Assembly: GCA_038064135.1 (NCBI GenBank)
Contig: JBBTTS010000038.1
Span: 1 to 21,325 of the forward strand
DNA from: JBBTTS01 sp038064135
Lineage (GTDB): Bacteria > Patescibacteriota > Saccharimonadia > Saccharimonadales > OMJO01
Direction: 5' to 3'
DNA: 21,325 nucleotides
The position numbers and the translations under genes are program-made. The notes beneath the pieces are model-generated. The model saw nothing but the letters and a program-made list of their open reading frames with translations, had not been told where the DNA came from and made no database searches. This document shows, in pieces, positions 1 to 6,536 of this stretch (within the stretch, counting starts at the first letter, position 1; each line of letters starts with the position of its first letter).

Positions 1-609
1 CTTGTAATTAAACCAGAAGACGGTAAGCAAAGTTCTAATATTCATATTGGGACAAAGCCTGAACTACTAAAAGCAATTAACAGCGGTGAAATTGACACAA
101 CAATGACTTGGGTAATTGAAGAGGAGCTTGATACCACGGGCTCGCTGCCGGGCTTGAGGGGAGAGAATGACGAACAGCAACGATTGCTCGACGCAGCAAA
201 TAGCAATAATGTACCGAAAGAGCTCCGTATTTATACTTTTGGTCGCCAAAATGGTGTGCTTGCCGAAGAAGGTGTTGTGCGTGCCGCAGGGAAAGACGAA
301 CGCAAATTGGGTAACGACAAGTGGATATTTGTTGACCAAGAGTCTCTGCCGGACGAAGTGCTTCTAAAAACCGAAAAAATCGAAGCAATATTTCGAGAAG
401 AGTCGGGTCAACCAGAAATACATATTGCGGTTGACTGGGTATTTGCAAATGTGGCTGGTAAAGGGAAAATTTGGGTGCCAATGGAAGTTAACGGGCGCGA
501 GCCTGAGTTTGTTCGCATTGCAAGCAATCCAGAGTTAGCCAAAAGATTGATTGACAAGCTGGCGGCGCAGCTTTACCGAATGAGTCATGGCAGGGTAGAC
601 CAGGATTAA
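1..609 (+). CDS. Probable ATP-grasp ligase, C-terminal part (5' end outside window)
   Basis: The reading frame is open from base 1 with no stop, so about 202 C-terminal residues are seen and the true start lies upstream; the internal ATG at 103 is not the start. The segment around 460-530 (VDWVFA, a short turn, KIWVPMEVNG) resembles the end of the ATP-grasp fold, where an Asp and a Glu-x-Asn bind Mg-ATP. Further upstream, ELRIYTF followed by GVVRAAG fits the ATP-grasp strand carrying a conserved Arg. A helix rich in Lys/Leu (ELAKRLIDKLAAQL) closes the protein. The next gene starts 5 nt after the stop and resembles the Mur-ligase half of cyanophycin synthetase, whose first half is an ATP-grasp domain, so this may be the separate partner. 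Family assignment is by motif only; the ATP-binding core lies outside the window. Confidence 0.55.
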   Translation, partial: LVIKPEDGKQSSNIHIGTKPELLKAINSGEIDTTMTWVIEEELDTTGSLPGLRGENDEQQRLLDAANSNNVPKELRIYTFGRQNGVLAEEGVVRAAGKDERKLGNDKWIFVDQESLPDEVLLKTEKIEAIFREESGQPEIHIAVDWVFANVAGKGKIWVPMEVNGREPEFVRIASNPELAKRLIDKLAAQLYRMSHGRVDQD

Positions 610-614
610 TTATT

Positions 615-1904
615 ATGGTTAAAACAACAGATAATTTACCAATTGTTGCGGTAACAGGTACCAAAGGTAAGACCACTGTCGTTAAGGTGTTGGCTCAAGT
701 TCTACGAGGCTTGGGTAAAAATGTAATGCATGTCGATACTACGGGACATTTTGTTAATGGCGTTCGCAGGAGTACACTCGACGATTCAAAGCGCATTTGG
801 AGTCTTGTGCCTAGCGTTGGCCCCGGCCGATACTTGTATGAATTTTTTCAAAACCCTCAGCTGTTAGAAGATGGTATAGCGGTCCTTGAGTCCTCGCTTG
901 GTTCTAGTAATTTAAGCGGAATGGGTTATAGGTCGCATAAAGTCGGAGTTTTTCTGAATGTGTTCGAAGACCATATGGGTTCATCGGATCGCTTAAAAAC
1001 TCAGCAAGACATTGCTGATGCCAAACAATTCATATTCGAAAGGCTTGATGATGAGGGTTTCGCAATCGTAAATGCCGACGACAAGCTTGTTGTTGGTAAG
1101 TTAGCAGTTATACCAGAAGACGTAAGTTATCGAATAATAGCTTGCGGATTGAACTTCTCCGCCATTAGCCAACATGAAGTTTTGAAGCAGGGTGGTTGGG
1201 TTGTAACAATTGAAAATGATCAAGTTATTGTTAAGCATGCTAAAAGCAAAAAAGCTTTGTTAAATGTTAAAGATGTTATTTGGACTTTTAATGGTAAATT
1301 TTTACCATCCGTATACAACCTTTTGTTTGTGGTTGGTGCAAGTTTAGGGGCGTTTGACGGCGATCTACCTTTAAACTTTATACCAGCTCTAAAAAATTCT
1401 AGGCTTGATCCAAATGACGGACGATTAGTCGTATTTAGGTCCGAAAAGGGTGTAAAAATAATAGCCGATTATGCCCACGAAAAGCAGTCACTTAGTCAGG
1501 TTGGAGATTTGGCAAAAACATTAGTTACTAATAACGGTCGAGTAATCGGTGTTATACGTTTTGCTCACGACCGAACCAATGAAATACTGCAAGTCACTGC
1601 AAAAGAAATTGTTAAGCATTTTGATAGTTTTATAGTCTACGACAAAATTGACGGCCACTTTCGTGAAGCCAAAAAGATTCGAAACAAAAGGTTCACTCAA
1701 AAAGTTGGTTACATTTCTCAAGTTGTATACGATGCGCTAAAATTAAAAACCGATAATGTTGAACGAATTTTACGTGAGGATAAAGCGTTAGAACGAGCCG
1801 CCGAAATTGCTCAACCAGGAGATGTGGTTGTGCATATAGTAAACGACGACATCGAAAGATCAATGGAATTTATAAAAACCGCATTCGGAGCAAAATTGAT
1901 ATGA
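615..1904 (+). CDS. Mur-ligase family protein, cyanophycin-synthetase C-half-like
   Basis: This 429-aa protein has the Mur ligase architecture. The P-loop TGTKGKTT is at residues 14-21, LESS at 91-94, NVFEDHMG at 115-122, NADD at 153-156, and ADYAHE at 284-289 opens the C-terminal domain. The stretch from LESS through GMGY to EDHMG, followed by a Lys at 137, matches the order I know from the Mur-like half of cyanophycin synthetase better than MurC-F. No UDP-MurNAc-binding N-terminal domain is visible. The family uses ATP to activate a carboxylate as acyl phosphate and joins it to an amine; the substrate here is unknown. A weak AGGA lies 9 nt before the ATG. It overlaps the next gene by 4 nt (ATGA). 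Alternatives are a murein tripeptide ligase-like enzyme or a folylpolyglutamate synthase relative, both less likely on motif order. Confidence 0.8.
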   Translation: MVKTTDNLPIVAVTGTKGKTTVVKVLAQVLRGLGKNVMHVDTTGHFVNGVRRSTLDDSKRIWSLVPSVGPGRYLYEFFQNPQLLEDGIAVLESSLGSSNLSGMGYRSHKVGVFLNVFEDHMGSSDRLKTQQDIADAKQFIFERLDDEGFAIVNADDKLVVGKLAVIPEDVSYRIIACGLNFSAISQHEVLKQGGWVVTIENDQVIVKHAKSKKALLNVKDVIWTFNGKFLPSVYNLLFVVGASLGAFDGDLPLNFIPALKNSRLDPNDGRLVVFRSEKGVKIIADYAHEKQSLSQVGDLAKTLVTNNGRVIGVIRFAHDRTNEILQVTAKEIVKHFDSFIVYDKIDGHFREAKKIRNKRFTQKVGYISQVVYDALKLKTDNVERILREDKALERAAEIAQPGDVVVHIVNDDIERSMEFIKTAFGAKLI

Positions 1905-2398
1905 ATAATAGCGTATCAGAGTTTGGTATTATTGGTCGTGTTAAAAAATGTGATTTTCCGTTAATTGGCGCAAACAACGTTCCTTGTAAGGTAGACACTG
2001 GTGCAGATTTGAGTAGTATCTGGGCGAGTGATATTAAGATAAGTTCCGGCGTTTTGTCCTGCAGATTTTTTGGTAAGGGAAGTCCGTTTTACGACAGAAA
2101 AATTCATAAATTCTCTAATAATTCATATACCTTAACTAGGGTATCGAGTAGTTTTGGGGAAAAAGAACTTCGTTACAAGGTAAAATTGAAGATTCGTATA
2201 GACAATCGCTTAATTAATGCTACATTTACACTAGCCGACAGAGGCAATAAGTTATACCCAGTATTGCTTGGTCGTCGGCTACTTCGAAACAAATTTGTTG
2301 TAGATGTAGCACAAGGTACACCACTCAAAGAAGCCGAAAAACTTCGTAAGCAAAAACTTAAGAGTGATTTACGCAAGCTCAAAGGAGCGTCCTCATGA
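1901..2398 (+). CDS. RimB-like retropepsin-type aspartic protease (RLAN / PF05618-like)
   Basis: This 165-aa protein carries the aspartic-protease signature KVDTGADLSS, with the probable catalytic Asp at residue 32. Near the C-terminus it has YPVLLGRRLLRNKFVVDV, the usual second conserved block of the family often annotated as ATP-dependent zinc protease. In Pseudomonas the rimABK operon encodes such a protein (RimB) beside the S6-modifying ligase RimK, and RimB is thought to act on the glutamate tails RimK adds. The same pairing occurs here: the TGA stop overlaps the rimK ATG by 4 nt, so the two are translationally coupled. The C-terminus is a basic Lys/Arg-rich tail (about residues 145-163). 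GGAG lies 11 nt before the start. No signal peptide is seen, so a cytoplasmic role is expected. The family call is firm; activity and substrate are inferred. Confidence 0.82.
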   Translation: MNNSVSEFGIIGRVKKCDFPLIGANNVPCKVDTGADLSSIWASDIKISSGVLSCRFFGKGSPFYDRKIHKFSNNSYTLTRVSSSFGEKELRYKVKLKIRIDNRLINATFTLADRGNKLYPVLLGRRLLRNKFVVDVAQGTPLKEAEKLRKQKLKSDLRKLKGASS

Positions 2399-3300
2399 AG
2401 ATCGTTATTTTATCTAAAGGTTCAGCAAACTACACAACTAGGCGACTAAAAGAAGTAGCTATTGAACGCGGCCACGAAGTCAGGGTGGTTAATTACGCCA
2501 AATGTTACATGACCATCGAAAAAGGCAACCCAGTAGTTTATTACAAGGGCGAAAAAATTATTGATGTCGATGCTATAATTCCGCGAATTGCACAGTCGCT
2601 CACAAAATATGGCAGTAGTGTGGTTCGTCAATTCGAAATGCAGGGTGTCTTTACTATTGCTAGCTCGATCGCAATTGTTCGGTCACGTGACAAGCTGCGC
2701 AGTTACCAGTTGCTTGCCAAATATGGCGTTGGTGTGCCCAAAACGGTGTTTGCTCGTGAAACAGCCGACTTTGATGACGTGTTAGAGCTAGCCGGCGGTG
2801 CACCTGTAATAATAAAAGTGGCTCGTGGTACACACGGCAACGGTGTCGTACTGGGGGAAACACGTAAGGCAGCCAAGGCTGTAATGCAGGCGTTTTTTGT
2901 TGAGGGTGTTAACTTTTTGGTTCAAGAATTTGTCGAAGAATCTGCCGGTACAGATATTCGGGCACTGGTTGTGGGTGGTCGCGTCGTGTCGAGTATCAAA
3001 CGACAAAGTCTGGACGATGATTTTAGGTCTAACACACATCAGGGTGGGATAGGCAAGACAGTTAAACTCACGGCCGATGAAGAAAAAGCCGCTATTAAAG
3101 CCGCACGGGCTATGGGCTTGCCAATTTGCGGTGTAGACATGATGAGATCAAAGCGAGGACCGTTAGTACTAGAGGTAAATTCTTCAGCTAGCATAAAAAC
3201 TCCCGAGATGATAACAAAACGTGACGTTGCCAGCAAAATAATTGAATACATCGAGCGAAATGCCAAACAACGCAATCGCAAAGATCGTGTTGGCGCCTAA
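2395..3300 (+). CDS. rimK: RimK-type ATP-grasp amidoligase (alpha-L-glutamate ligase)
   Basis: At 301 aa it matches the length of E. coli RimK (300 aa) and follows it block by block from memory: MKIVILS at the start, CYM near 42, VIPRI/IIPRI, RQFEM, RDKLRS with QLLA, GGAP followed by IIK, QEF, DIRALVVG, DFRSN, then H-x-GG, GVDMMRS, and GPLVLEVNSSAS. The EVN motif and preceding Asp are the metal-binding residues of the ATP-grasp fold. E. coli RimK adds glutamates to the C-terminus of ribosomal protein S6 and can make poly-glutamate. AAAGGAG about 8 nt before the ATG lies inside the upstream gene. The start overlaps the RimB-like gene by 4 nt and the 3' end overlaps the DUF192 gene. The substrate in this organism is not shown by the sequence; S6 is only the default guess. 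Confidence 0.9.
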   Translation: MKIVILSKGSANYTTRRLKEVAIERGHEVRVVNYAKCYMTIEKGNPVVYYKGEKIIDVDAIIPRIAQSLTKYGSSVVRQFEMQGVFTIASSIAIVRSRDKLRSYQLLAKYGVGVPKTVFARETADFDDVLELAGGAPVIIKVARGTHGNGVVLGETRKAAKAVMQAFFVEGVNFLVQEFVEESAGTDIRALVVGGRVVSSIKRQSLDDDFRSNTHQGGIGKTVKLTADEEKAAIKAARAMGLPICGVDMMRSKRGPLVLEVNSSASIKTPEMITKRDVASKIIEYIERNAKQRNRKDRVGA

Positions 3301-3751
3301 TAGATTTTTAGTTGTTCTGATTATTGCTGGTTTTATTGCGGCAGTTGCTTCACTAAATATAATTTCGATAGCTGGACGCAGTTGTGATGGATATCGGACT
3401 GACCAAACAGTCGAGATTTTTGACATAAAATTAAAAACCGAAAAAGCCAAAACGGTTGCCGATCAACAAAAAGGCTTGGGCGGCAGAGAATGTATTGCGC
3501 CGGATCAAGCCATGCTTTTTGAGTTAGGTGTATCTGGAAAAAATTGTTTTTGGATGAAAAACATGCGTTTTTCTATAGACATTATATGGCTAGACTCGGA
3601 AAACAGAGTAGTCCACCTAGAGCAAAACGTTAATCCAAATACCTTCCCTAAAACTTTCTGCCCAAAATCTGATGCTGTCAAAGTGTTAGAGATTCAGGCC
3701 GGTCAGGCTAAAAATTTAAATATTGAACTTGGCGGCAAGCTTTCGCTTTAG
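3260..3751 (+). CDS. Membrane-anchored DUF192 family protein
   Basis: From the ATG at 3260 the protein is 163 aa. Residues about 15-38 form one hydrophobic segment, either an anchor or an uncleaved signal, with the rest outside the membrane. The globular part has the DUF192 (PF02643) pattern: QQKGLGGR, then AMLFEL, FWMKNMRFSIDIIWLD (residues 98-112), VVHLEQNVNP, and a closing VLEIQAGQA. Four Cys at 42, 78, 96 and 134 are all on the predicted outer side and could pair. Its function is unknown across bacteria. An in-frame TTG at 3242 would give 6 more residues; the ATG is preferred. The gene begins inside rimK with a 41-nt overlap, so it belongs to the same transcript, but a functional link to the ligases is not established. 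Confidence 0.8.
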   Translation: MPNNAIAKIVLAPNRFLVVLIIAGFIAAVASLNIISIAGRSCDGYRTDQTVEIFDIKLKTEKAKTVADQQKGLGGRECIAPDQAMLFELGVSGKNCFWMKNMRFSIDIIWLDSENRVVHLEQNVNPNTFPKTFCPKSDAVKVLEIQAGQAKNLNIELGGKLSL

Positions 3752-3769
3752 TTAGCTAGGCAAAAGCGG

Positions 3770-3775
3770 TATTAT
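3770..3775 (+). promoter_or_regulatory. Possible -10 element (TATTAT) directly before the 3783 gene
   Basis: TATTAT differs from TATAAT at one base and ends 7 nt before the ATG at 3783. A start site at the usual distance would fall on or next to the start codon. No good -35 is visible and no Shine-Dalgarno lies before the gene. It is one of several such placements in the window. Confidence 0.35.
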
Positions 3776-3782
3776 TCTTGTA

Positions 3783-4271
3783 ATGACACCTATTTTAGTG
3801 ATCGCATCGGTCGTCGGATTACCGCTATTTTTAGCGCTAATATTTAGGGTAAACGCGATTTTGCTTTTTTTGAGTGTGGCAATTGGCGGGTTGCTAGCCA
3901 GGCATTTGGGCGAAGACGCAGCTTGGATTTTGGCAAATTTCATAAAAGATCCAAATCTTGCCGCATACACCAACATTGGGCTACTTTTGCTCCCAGTATT
4001 ATTAACTTTGGTTTTGCTCAAAAAAACGGTTGTTGGGTCGCGGCTTTTTTTGCAGTTTATTCCGCTTTTGTTGGTAAGTGCTATGCTTGGATCGGTAGTA
4101 ATCAGTTATTTGCCGGTTACATTAAGTGATTCGGTGTATGCCAATCCAATAGGTAAAATCGTCAAACAGTCTACCGATGTTTTAATTGCCGCAACAGCAG
4201 TTTTGATGATGTTAATGGCATGGTTTACGTTCCGCGAACCTCCCCACCGCACCAAAAAATCTAAACACTAA
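3783..4271 (+). CDS. Small integral membrane protein, unknown function
   Basis: This 162-aa protein is largely hydrophobic. Segments at about residues 3-35, 63-79, 88-108 and 133-148 suggest four or five membrane spans, with a short loop (ARHLGEDAAW, IKDPNLAA) between the first groups. The C-terminus is basic (REPPHRTKKSKH), so it is likely cytoplasmic by the positive-inside rule. I do not recognise a family; the pattern loosely recalls small CvpA-like membrane proteins, but no diagnostic motif supports that. It stands 31 nt after the DUF192 gene with a -10-like hexamer in the gap, and converges on the next gene with only 3 nt between stops. Confidence 0.7.
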   Translation: MTPILVIASVVGLPLFLALIFRVNAILLFLSVAIGGLLARHLGEDAAWILANFIKDPNLAAYTNIGLLLLPVLLTLVLLKKTVVGSRLFLQFIPLLLVSAMLGSVVISYLPVTLSDSVYANPIGKIVKQSTDVLIAATAVLMMLMAWFTFREPPHRTKKSKH

Positions 4272-4274
4272 AAA

Positions 4275-4649
4275 TTAGGAAAAGGGGTTTGAAAATAGTT
4301 TTTTTAAGTCTAGTTGTTTGGGGTGTATGCCGTGGTGAATGGCGTAATCAAAAATATTCATAAGTTCTTTTTCATCATTAGTGGAAGTCAATATTGCATT
4401 GGGCATTACGATGTACAATAAATCATCAGAAACAAGGTGAAAAAACCATCCCGGGCTTTTGATCGATTGCATCACTTCATATAGAACATGCCACAAATTT
4501 TTATCACTTACCTTAATGTTATGAAACAGTACTTTACCACGGAAACTTTCGCTCTCTAGTGTTGTTTCGCGGTAGCTTACAACCTCAGTCAATTTTAAAA
4601 TAACTTCTGGTCTTGGCACGGATTGGTCGATCAAAACTCCTCGAAACAT
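4275..4649 (-). CDS. Hypothetical protein, 124 aa
   Basis: This is a 124-aa soluble-looking protein of mixed composition without a signal peptide, membrane span or recognised motif. It has hydrophobic-core alternation typical of a folded domain, two Trp (in NLWHVLYEV and SPGWFFHLV), and a His-rich turn (YAIHHGIHPKQLDL) before a C-terminal helix. The frame is the only long one at this place, and an extended -10-like sequence sits 6 nt before its ATG, which supports it being real. It stands alone on the minus strand between the membrane protein and the tRNA-Lys region, next to a palindrome-rich block. I assign no function. Confidence 0.6.
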   Translation of the reverse strand: MFRGVLIDQSVPRPEVILKLTEVVSYRETTLESESFRGKVLFHNIKVSDKNLWHVLYEVMQSIKSPGWFFHLVSDDLLYIVMPNAILTSTNDEKELMNIFDYAIHHGIHPKQLDLKKLFSNPFS

Positions 4650-4655
4650 AACAAT

Positions 4656-4664
4656 ATGATACCA
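4656..4664 (-). promoter_or_regulatory. Extended -10-like element before the 124-aa gene
   Basis: On the minus strand the sequence is TGGTATCAT: a TGn extension plus a hexamer one base from TATAAT, ending 6 nt before the ATG at 4649. Transcription would begin at or next to the start codon. No -35 is evident, which the TGn extension could offset. Confidence 0.4.
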
Positions 4665-4696
4665 AAAAAACCATCACAGGGGCTGATTCTACTAGA

Positions 4697-4842
4697 CTGG
4701 AGGACCAGCGAGGCTCGCCTTGTTCCCTCAAAACAAAATTAGTTTTGCTAGCAACAACCCAAAGATTACTCCCAGCAATCTTTGGGCAAGGGTGCCGGGG
4801 TTTGCCACCGGCAAACCCGTTAGAGTCCCAGCTACGCTCCAG
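4697..4842. repeat. Palindrome-rich block bounded by CTGGAG / CTCCAG
   Basis: This non-coding block has nested perfect inverted repeats. The outer arms are CTGGAG (4697-4702) and CTCCAG (4837-4842). Inside are GCGAG-G-CTCGC (4708-4718), CAAAAC and GTTTTG (4729-4747), CCCAAAGATT with AATCTTTGGG around a 9-nt loop (4758-4786), and GGGTTTGCC with GGCAAACCC around a 3-nt loop (4798-4818). TGCCGG (4793-4798) and CCGGCA (4808-4813) offer an alternative pairing for the last stem. Short frames across it run into the tRNA and are not genes. It could be a structured RNA, a small palindromic or MITE-like element, or a recombination relic. No transposase or target duplication is seen. Confidence 0.6.
4698..4717 (-). 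repeat. Degenerate copy of the tRNA-Lys 3' end
   Basis: These 20 bases match the CCA, acceptor and T-arm end of the tRNA-Lys gene (4886-4906) at about 18 of 21 aligned positions, in the same orientation, 188 nt away. Short repeats of a tRNA 3' end are the usual mark of site-specific integration, or a remnant of a lost duplicate tRNA. The copy is too short to be a tRNA. Confidence 0.5.
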
Positions 4843-4847
4843 CCAAG

Positions 4848-4880
4848 AAAAAAAGTCCTATCTTTTCAGACAGAACTTTA
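4848..4880 (-). terminator. Rho-independent terminator of tRNA-Lys
   Basis: In the minus-strand RNA a stem of about 12 bp closes on a GAAA tetraloop (4864-4867), with two G-U pairs that would be mismatches on the other strand. It is followed by seven U (4854-4848). It starts 6 nt past the tRNA CCA. The pairing continues outward with one mismatch into the CCA itself (4843-4888). Confidence 0.8.
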
Positions 4881-4885
4881 TTTCT

Positions 4886-4961
4886 TGGAGGGTCCAGCGG
4901 GGCTCGAACCCGCGACACGTGGCTTAAAAGGCCACTGCTCTACCAACTGAGCTATGGACCC
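4886..4961 (-). tRNA. tRNA-Lys, anticodon UUU, CCA encoded
   Basis: The minus strand folds as a complete 76-nt cloverleaf. The acceptor GGGTCCA pairs with TGGACCC in seven perfect pairs. The D stem is GCTC/GAGC, the anticodon stem GTGGC/GCCAC with loop CTTTTAA (anticodon TTT), the variable loop GTGTC, and the T stem GCGGG/CCCGC with loop TTCGAGC. CCA is encoded. The discriminator base 73 reads U, whereas lysine tRNAs of E. coli have A73. A sigma70-type promoter lies upstream and a terminator directly downstream, so it is a single-gene unit. Confidence 0.95.
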
Positions 4962-4989
4962 GCTATGTTTTTAGTAGAAAACAGAGGTG

Positions 4990-5018
4990 ATTATCTCAAA
5001 AAACACCGCATAAGTCAA
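4990..5018 (-). promoter_or_regulatory. Promoter of tRNA-Lys
   Basis: On the minus strand, TTGACT (5018-5013) and GATAAT (4995-4990) are separated by exactly 17 bp; each is one base from consensus. The expected start is near 4983, about 20 nt before the mature tRNA 5' end at 4961. This is the clearest -35/-10 pair in the window. Confidence 0.8.
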
Positions 5019-5081
5019 TAAATGGCATACAATAAATTGCTTAAGCTTTGAAACTATGTTTTAGCTTGCTAATGTGATTAT

Positions 5082-6536
5082 ATGTTTGGCAAAAATTTTC
5101 GTCGAACGACAATAATCGCCACTGGCTGTTTTTCATTCTTAACTGGGTTAGCTGTAGCTGGTCAAGGTGTAGTTTGGCATCATAGTTACATAGCTTTGGC
5201 TCTGATAATTTTTATGATCAGTGTGACTAGGCTCAAAACTTTAAGTTTAGTCAGCGTAATAATTTTATGCAGCGCTATAGGAATAACCCGTGGCCACAAT
5301 TTTAGCAAAAGACTTAACCCGATAAAATCAAACTACGACAAAAAAGTAGTTATGCAGGTGCGTGCAGCGAGTGACGGAGTTTATACAAACAAAGCGCAAA
5401 TAAGTTTTGATGGCGATAATCTGCAATTCATCGAACCTATACAAACGGCTAATATCCCTGGTAGATTACTGATTGAAGGATATGGCACAAAGGGAGTGTT
5501 GAGGGGAGATTTGGTGATGGTAGAAGGCAAACTTCGCCAAATAAGGGGGTCACGGCAAGGTGTTGTGGGTTTTGCAGATTTACGGGTAATTGGTCGGGAC
5601 AACTCCAAAGTAGAAGTTACTCGCCGAGGTTTTGTAGCCGGACTAAGTTCGGCTCTACCAGAACCGCAAGCATCATTTGCGGCTGGGCTTTTAATTGGCC
5701 AAAGAACCACAATACCAGATACCTTAAAGAAAGAATTATCAGCCACGGGCTTAACACATATTATTGCTGTTTCGGGCTATAACTTAACAATAATTGTCCG
5801 TGGTGTAATGCGATTGATGCGCGGTAGGTCAAAATTTCAGATTGTAGTAACCACATCTGTAATTGTTTGCTTATTTCTTTTAATAACAGGGTTTAGCGCC
5901 TCGATTGTCAGGGCAGCACTAGTGTGCGGACTTAGCTTGTTTGCTTGGTACTTTGGCCGGCAATTTAAGCCTTGGCTTTTGATTGGTATTGTTGCGGCCG
6001 TAACGGCTGGCGTGTACCCAATTTATATTTGGAGTGATATTGGCTGGTATTTATCATTCTTGGCATTTGGGGGAATACTTGTATTAGCACCACTGTTGCA
6101 TGATCGTATTTTTAAAAAACGAAAAGCGAAATTAATCGAACTGGTTCTACTAGAAACATTTTGTGCGCAAATTATGACTTTGCCGCTAATTTTATATATT
6201 TTTCAGGAGGTATCAATAATTTCGCTGTTGGCTAACTTGTTAATTGTCCCACTCGTACCGTTAGCAATGCTATTTAGCGCATTGGCTGGAATAGCTGGAA
6301 TGTCTTTGCAAGCTTTGTCGGGTTGGCTAGCTTGGCCGGCGCGCGGGCTTTTGACTTACATGCTTGACTTAACTAGTTTGTTGTCTAGGCCAAGGGGGAT
6401 TTTGATCGAAAGAGTTTTATCGGTGAGTGGTTTGATTTTTTTATATGCTTGTTTGACGCTAATTATTATCATACTTAGTGTTCGAAAGCGCGGACTTCCA
6501 CGTGCTACAATTACAGAGTATGAGCGGACATTCTAA
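5082..6536 (+). CDS. comEC: ComEC/Rec2 family DNA-uptake channel, without MBL domain
   Basis: This 484-aa protein starts with two or three membrane spans (about residues 8-65). A beta-rich soluble region (about 85-180, the DUF4131/OB-like part) follows, and then the competence domain. That domain carries the block FAAGLLIGQRTTIP near 199-212 and HIIAVSGYN near 226-234, the family hallmark, followed by about seven more spans. ComEC moves single-stranded DNA across the inner membrane during transformation. Many homologues continue into a metallo-beta-lactamase-like domain; this one ends after the membrane part with a basic tail. A TTGAAA (5048-5053) with a poor -10 lies upstream. It overlaps yebC by 17 nt, so uptake and recombination genes share one transcript. 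Confidence 0.88.
   Translation: MFGKNFRRTTIIATGCFSFLTGLAVAGQGVVWHHSYIALALIIFMISVTRLKTLSLVSVIILCSAIGITRGHNFSKRLNPIKSNYDKKVVMQVRAASDGVYTNKAQISFDGDNLQFIEPIQTANIPGRLLIEGYGTKGVLRGDLVMVEGKLRQIRGSRQGVVGFADLRVIGRDNSKVEVTRRGFVAGLSSALPEPQASFAAGLLIGQRTTIPDTLKKELSATGLTHIIAVSGYNLTIIVRGVMRLMRGRSKFQIVVTTSVIVCLFLLITGFSASIVRAALVCGLSLFAWYFGRQFKPWLLIGIVAAVTAGVYPIYIWSDIGWYLSFLAFGGILVLAPLLHDRIFKKRKAKLIELVLLETFCAQIMTLPLILYIFQEVSIISLLANLLIVPLVPLAMLFSALAGIAGMSLQALSGWLAWPARGLLTYMLDLTSLLSRPRGILIERVLSVSGLIFLYACLTLIIIILSVRKRGLPRATITEYERTF

Noticed and set aside
3242..3259. Upstream TTG start for the DUF192 gene
   Set aside because: A rare start codon with a longer overlap into rimK; the ATG at 3260 gives a better N-terminus before the membrane segment.
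4758..4825. Integron attC-like site (hairpin followed by GTTAGAG)
   Set aside because: The 7-bp core does not fit GTTRRRY and no matching complementary core is present; there is no integrase or cassette array.
4720..4950. Open frames of 60-76 codons across the palindrome block
   Set aside because: They read through the terminator and tRNA-Lys on the opposite strand, have no ribosome binding site, and their peptides mirror inverted repeats.
6478..6519. Longer N-terminus for YebC
   Set aside because: The universal MSGHSKW start lies at 6520; the extra residues fall inside comEC.
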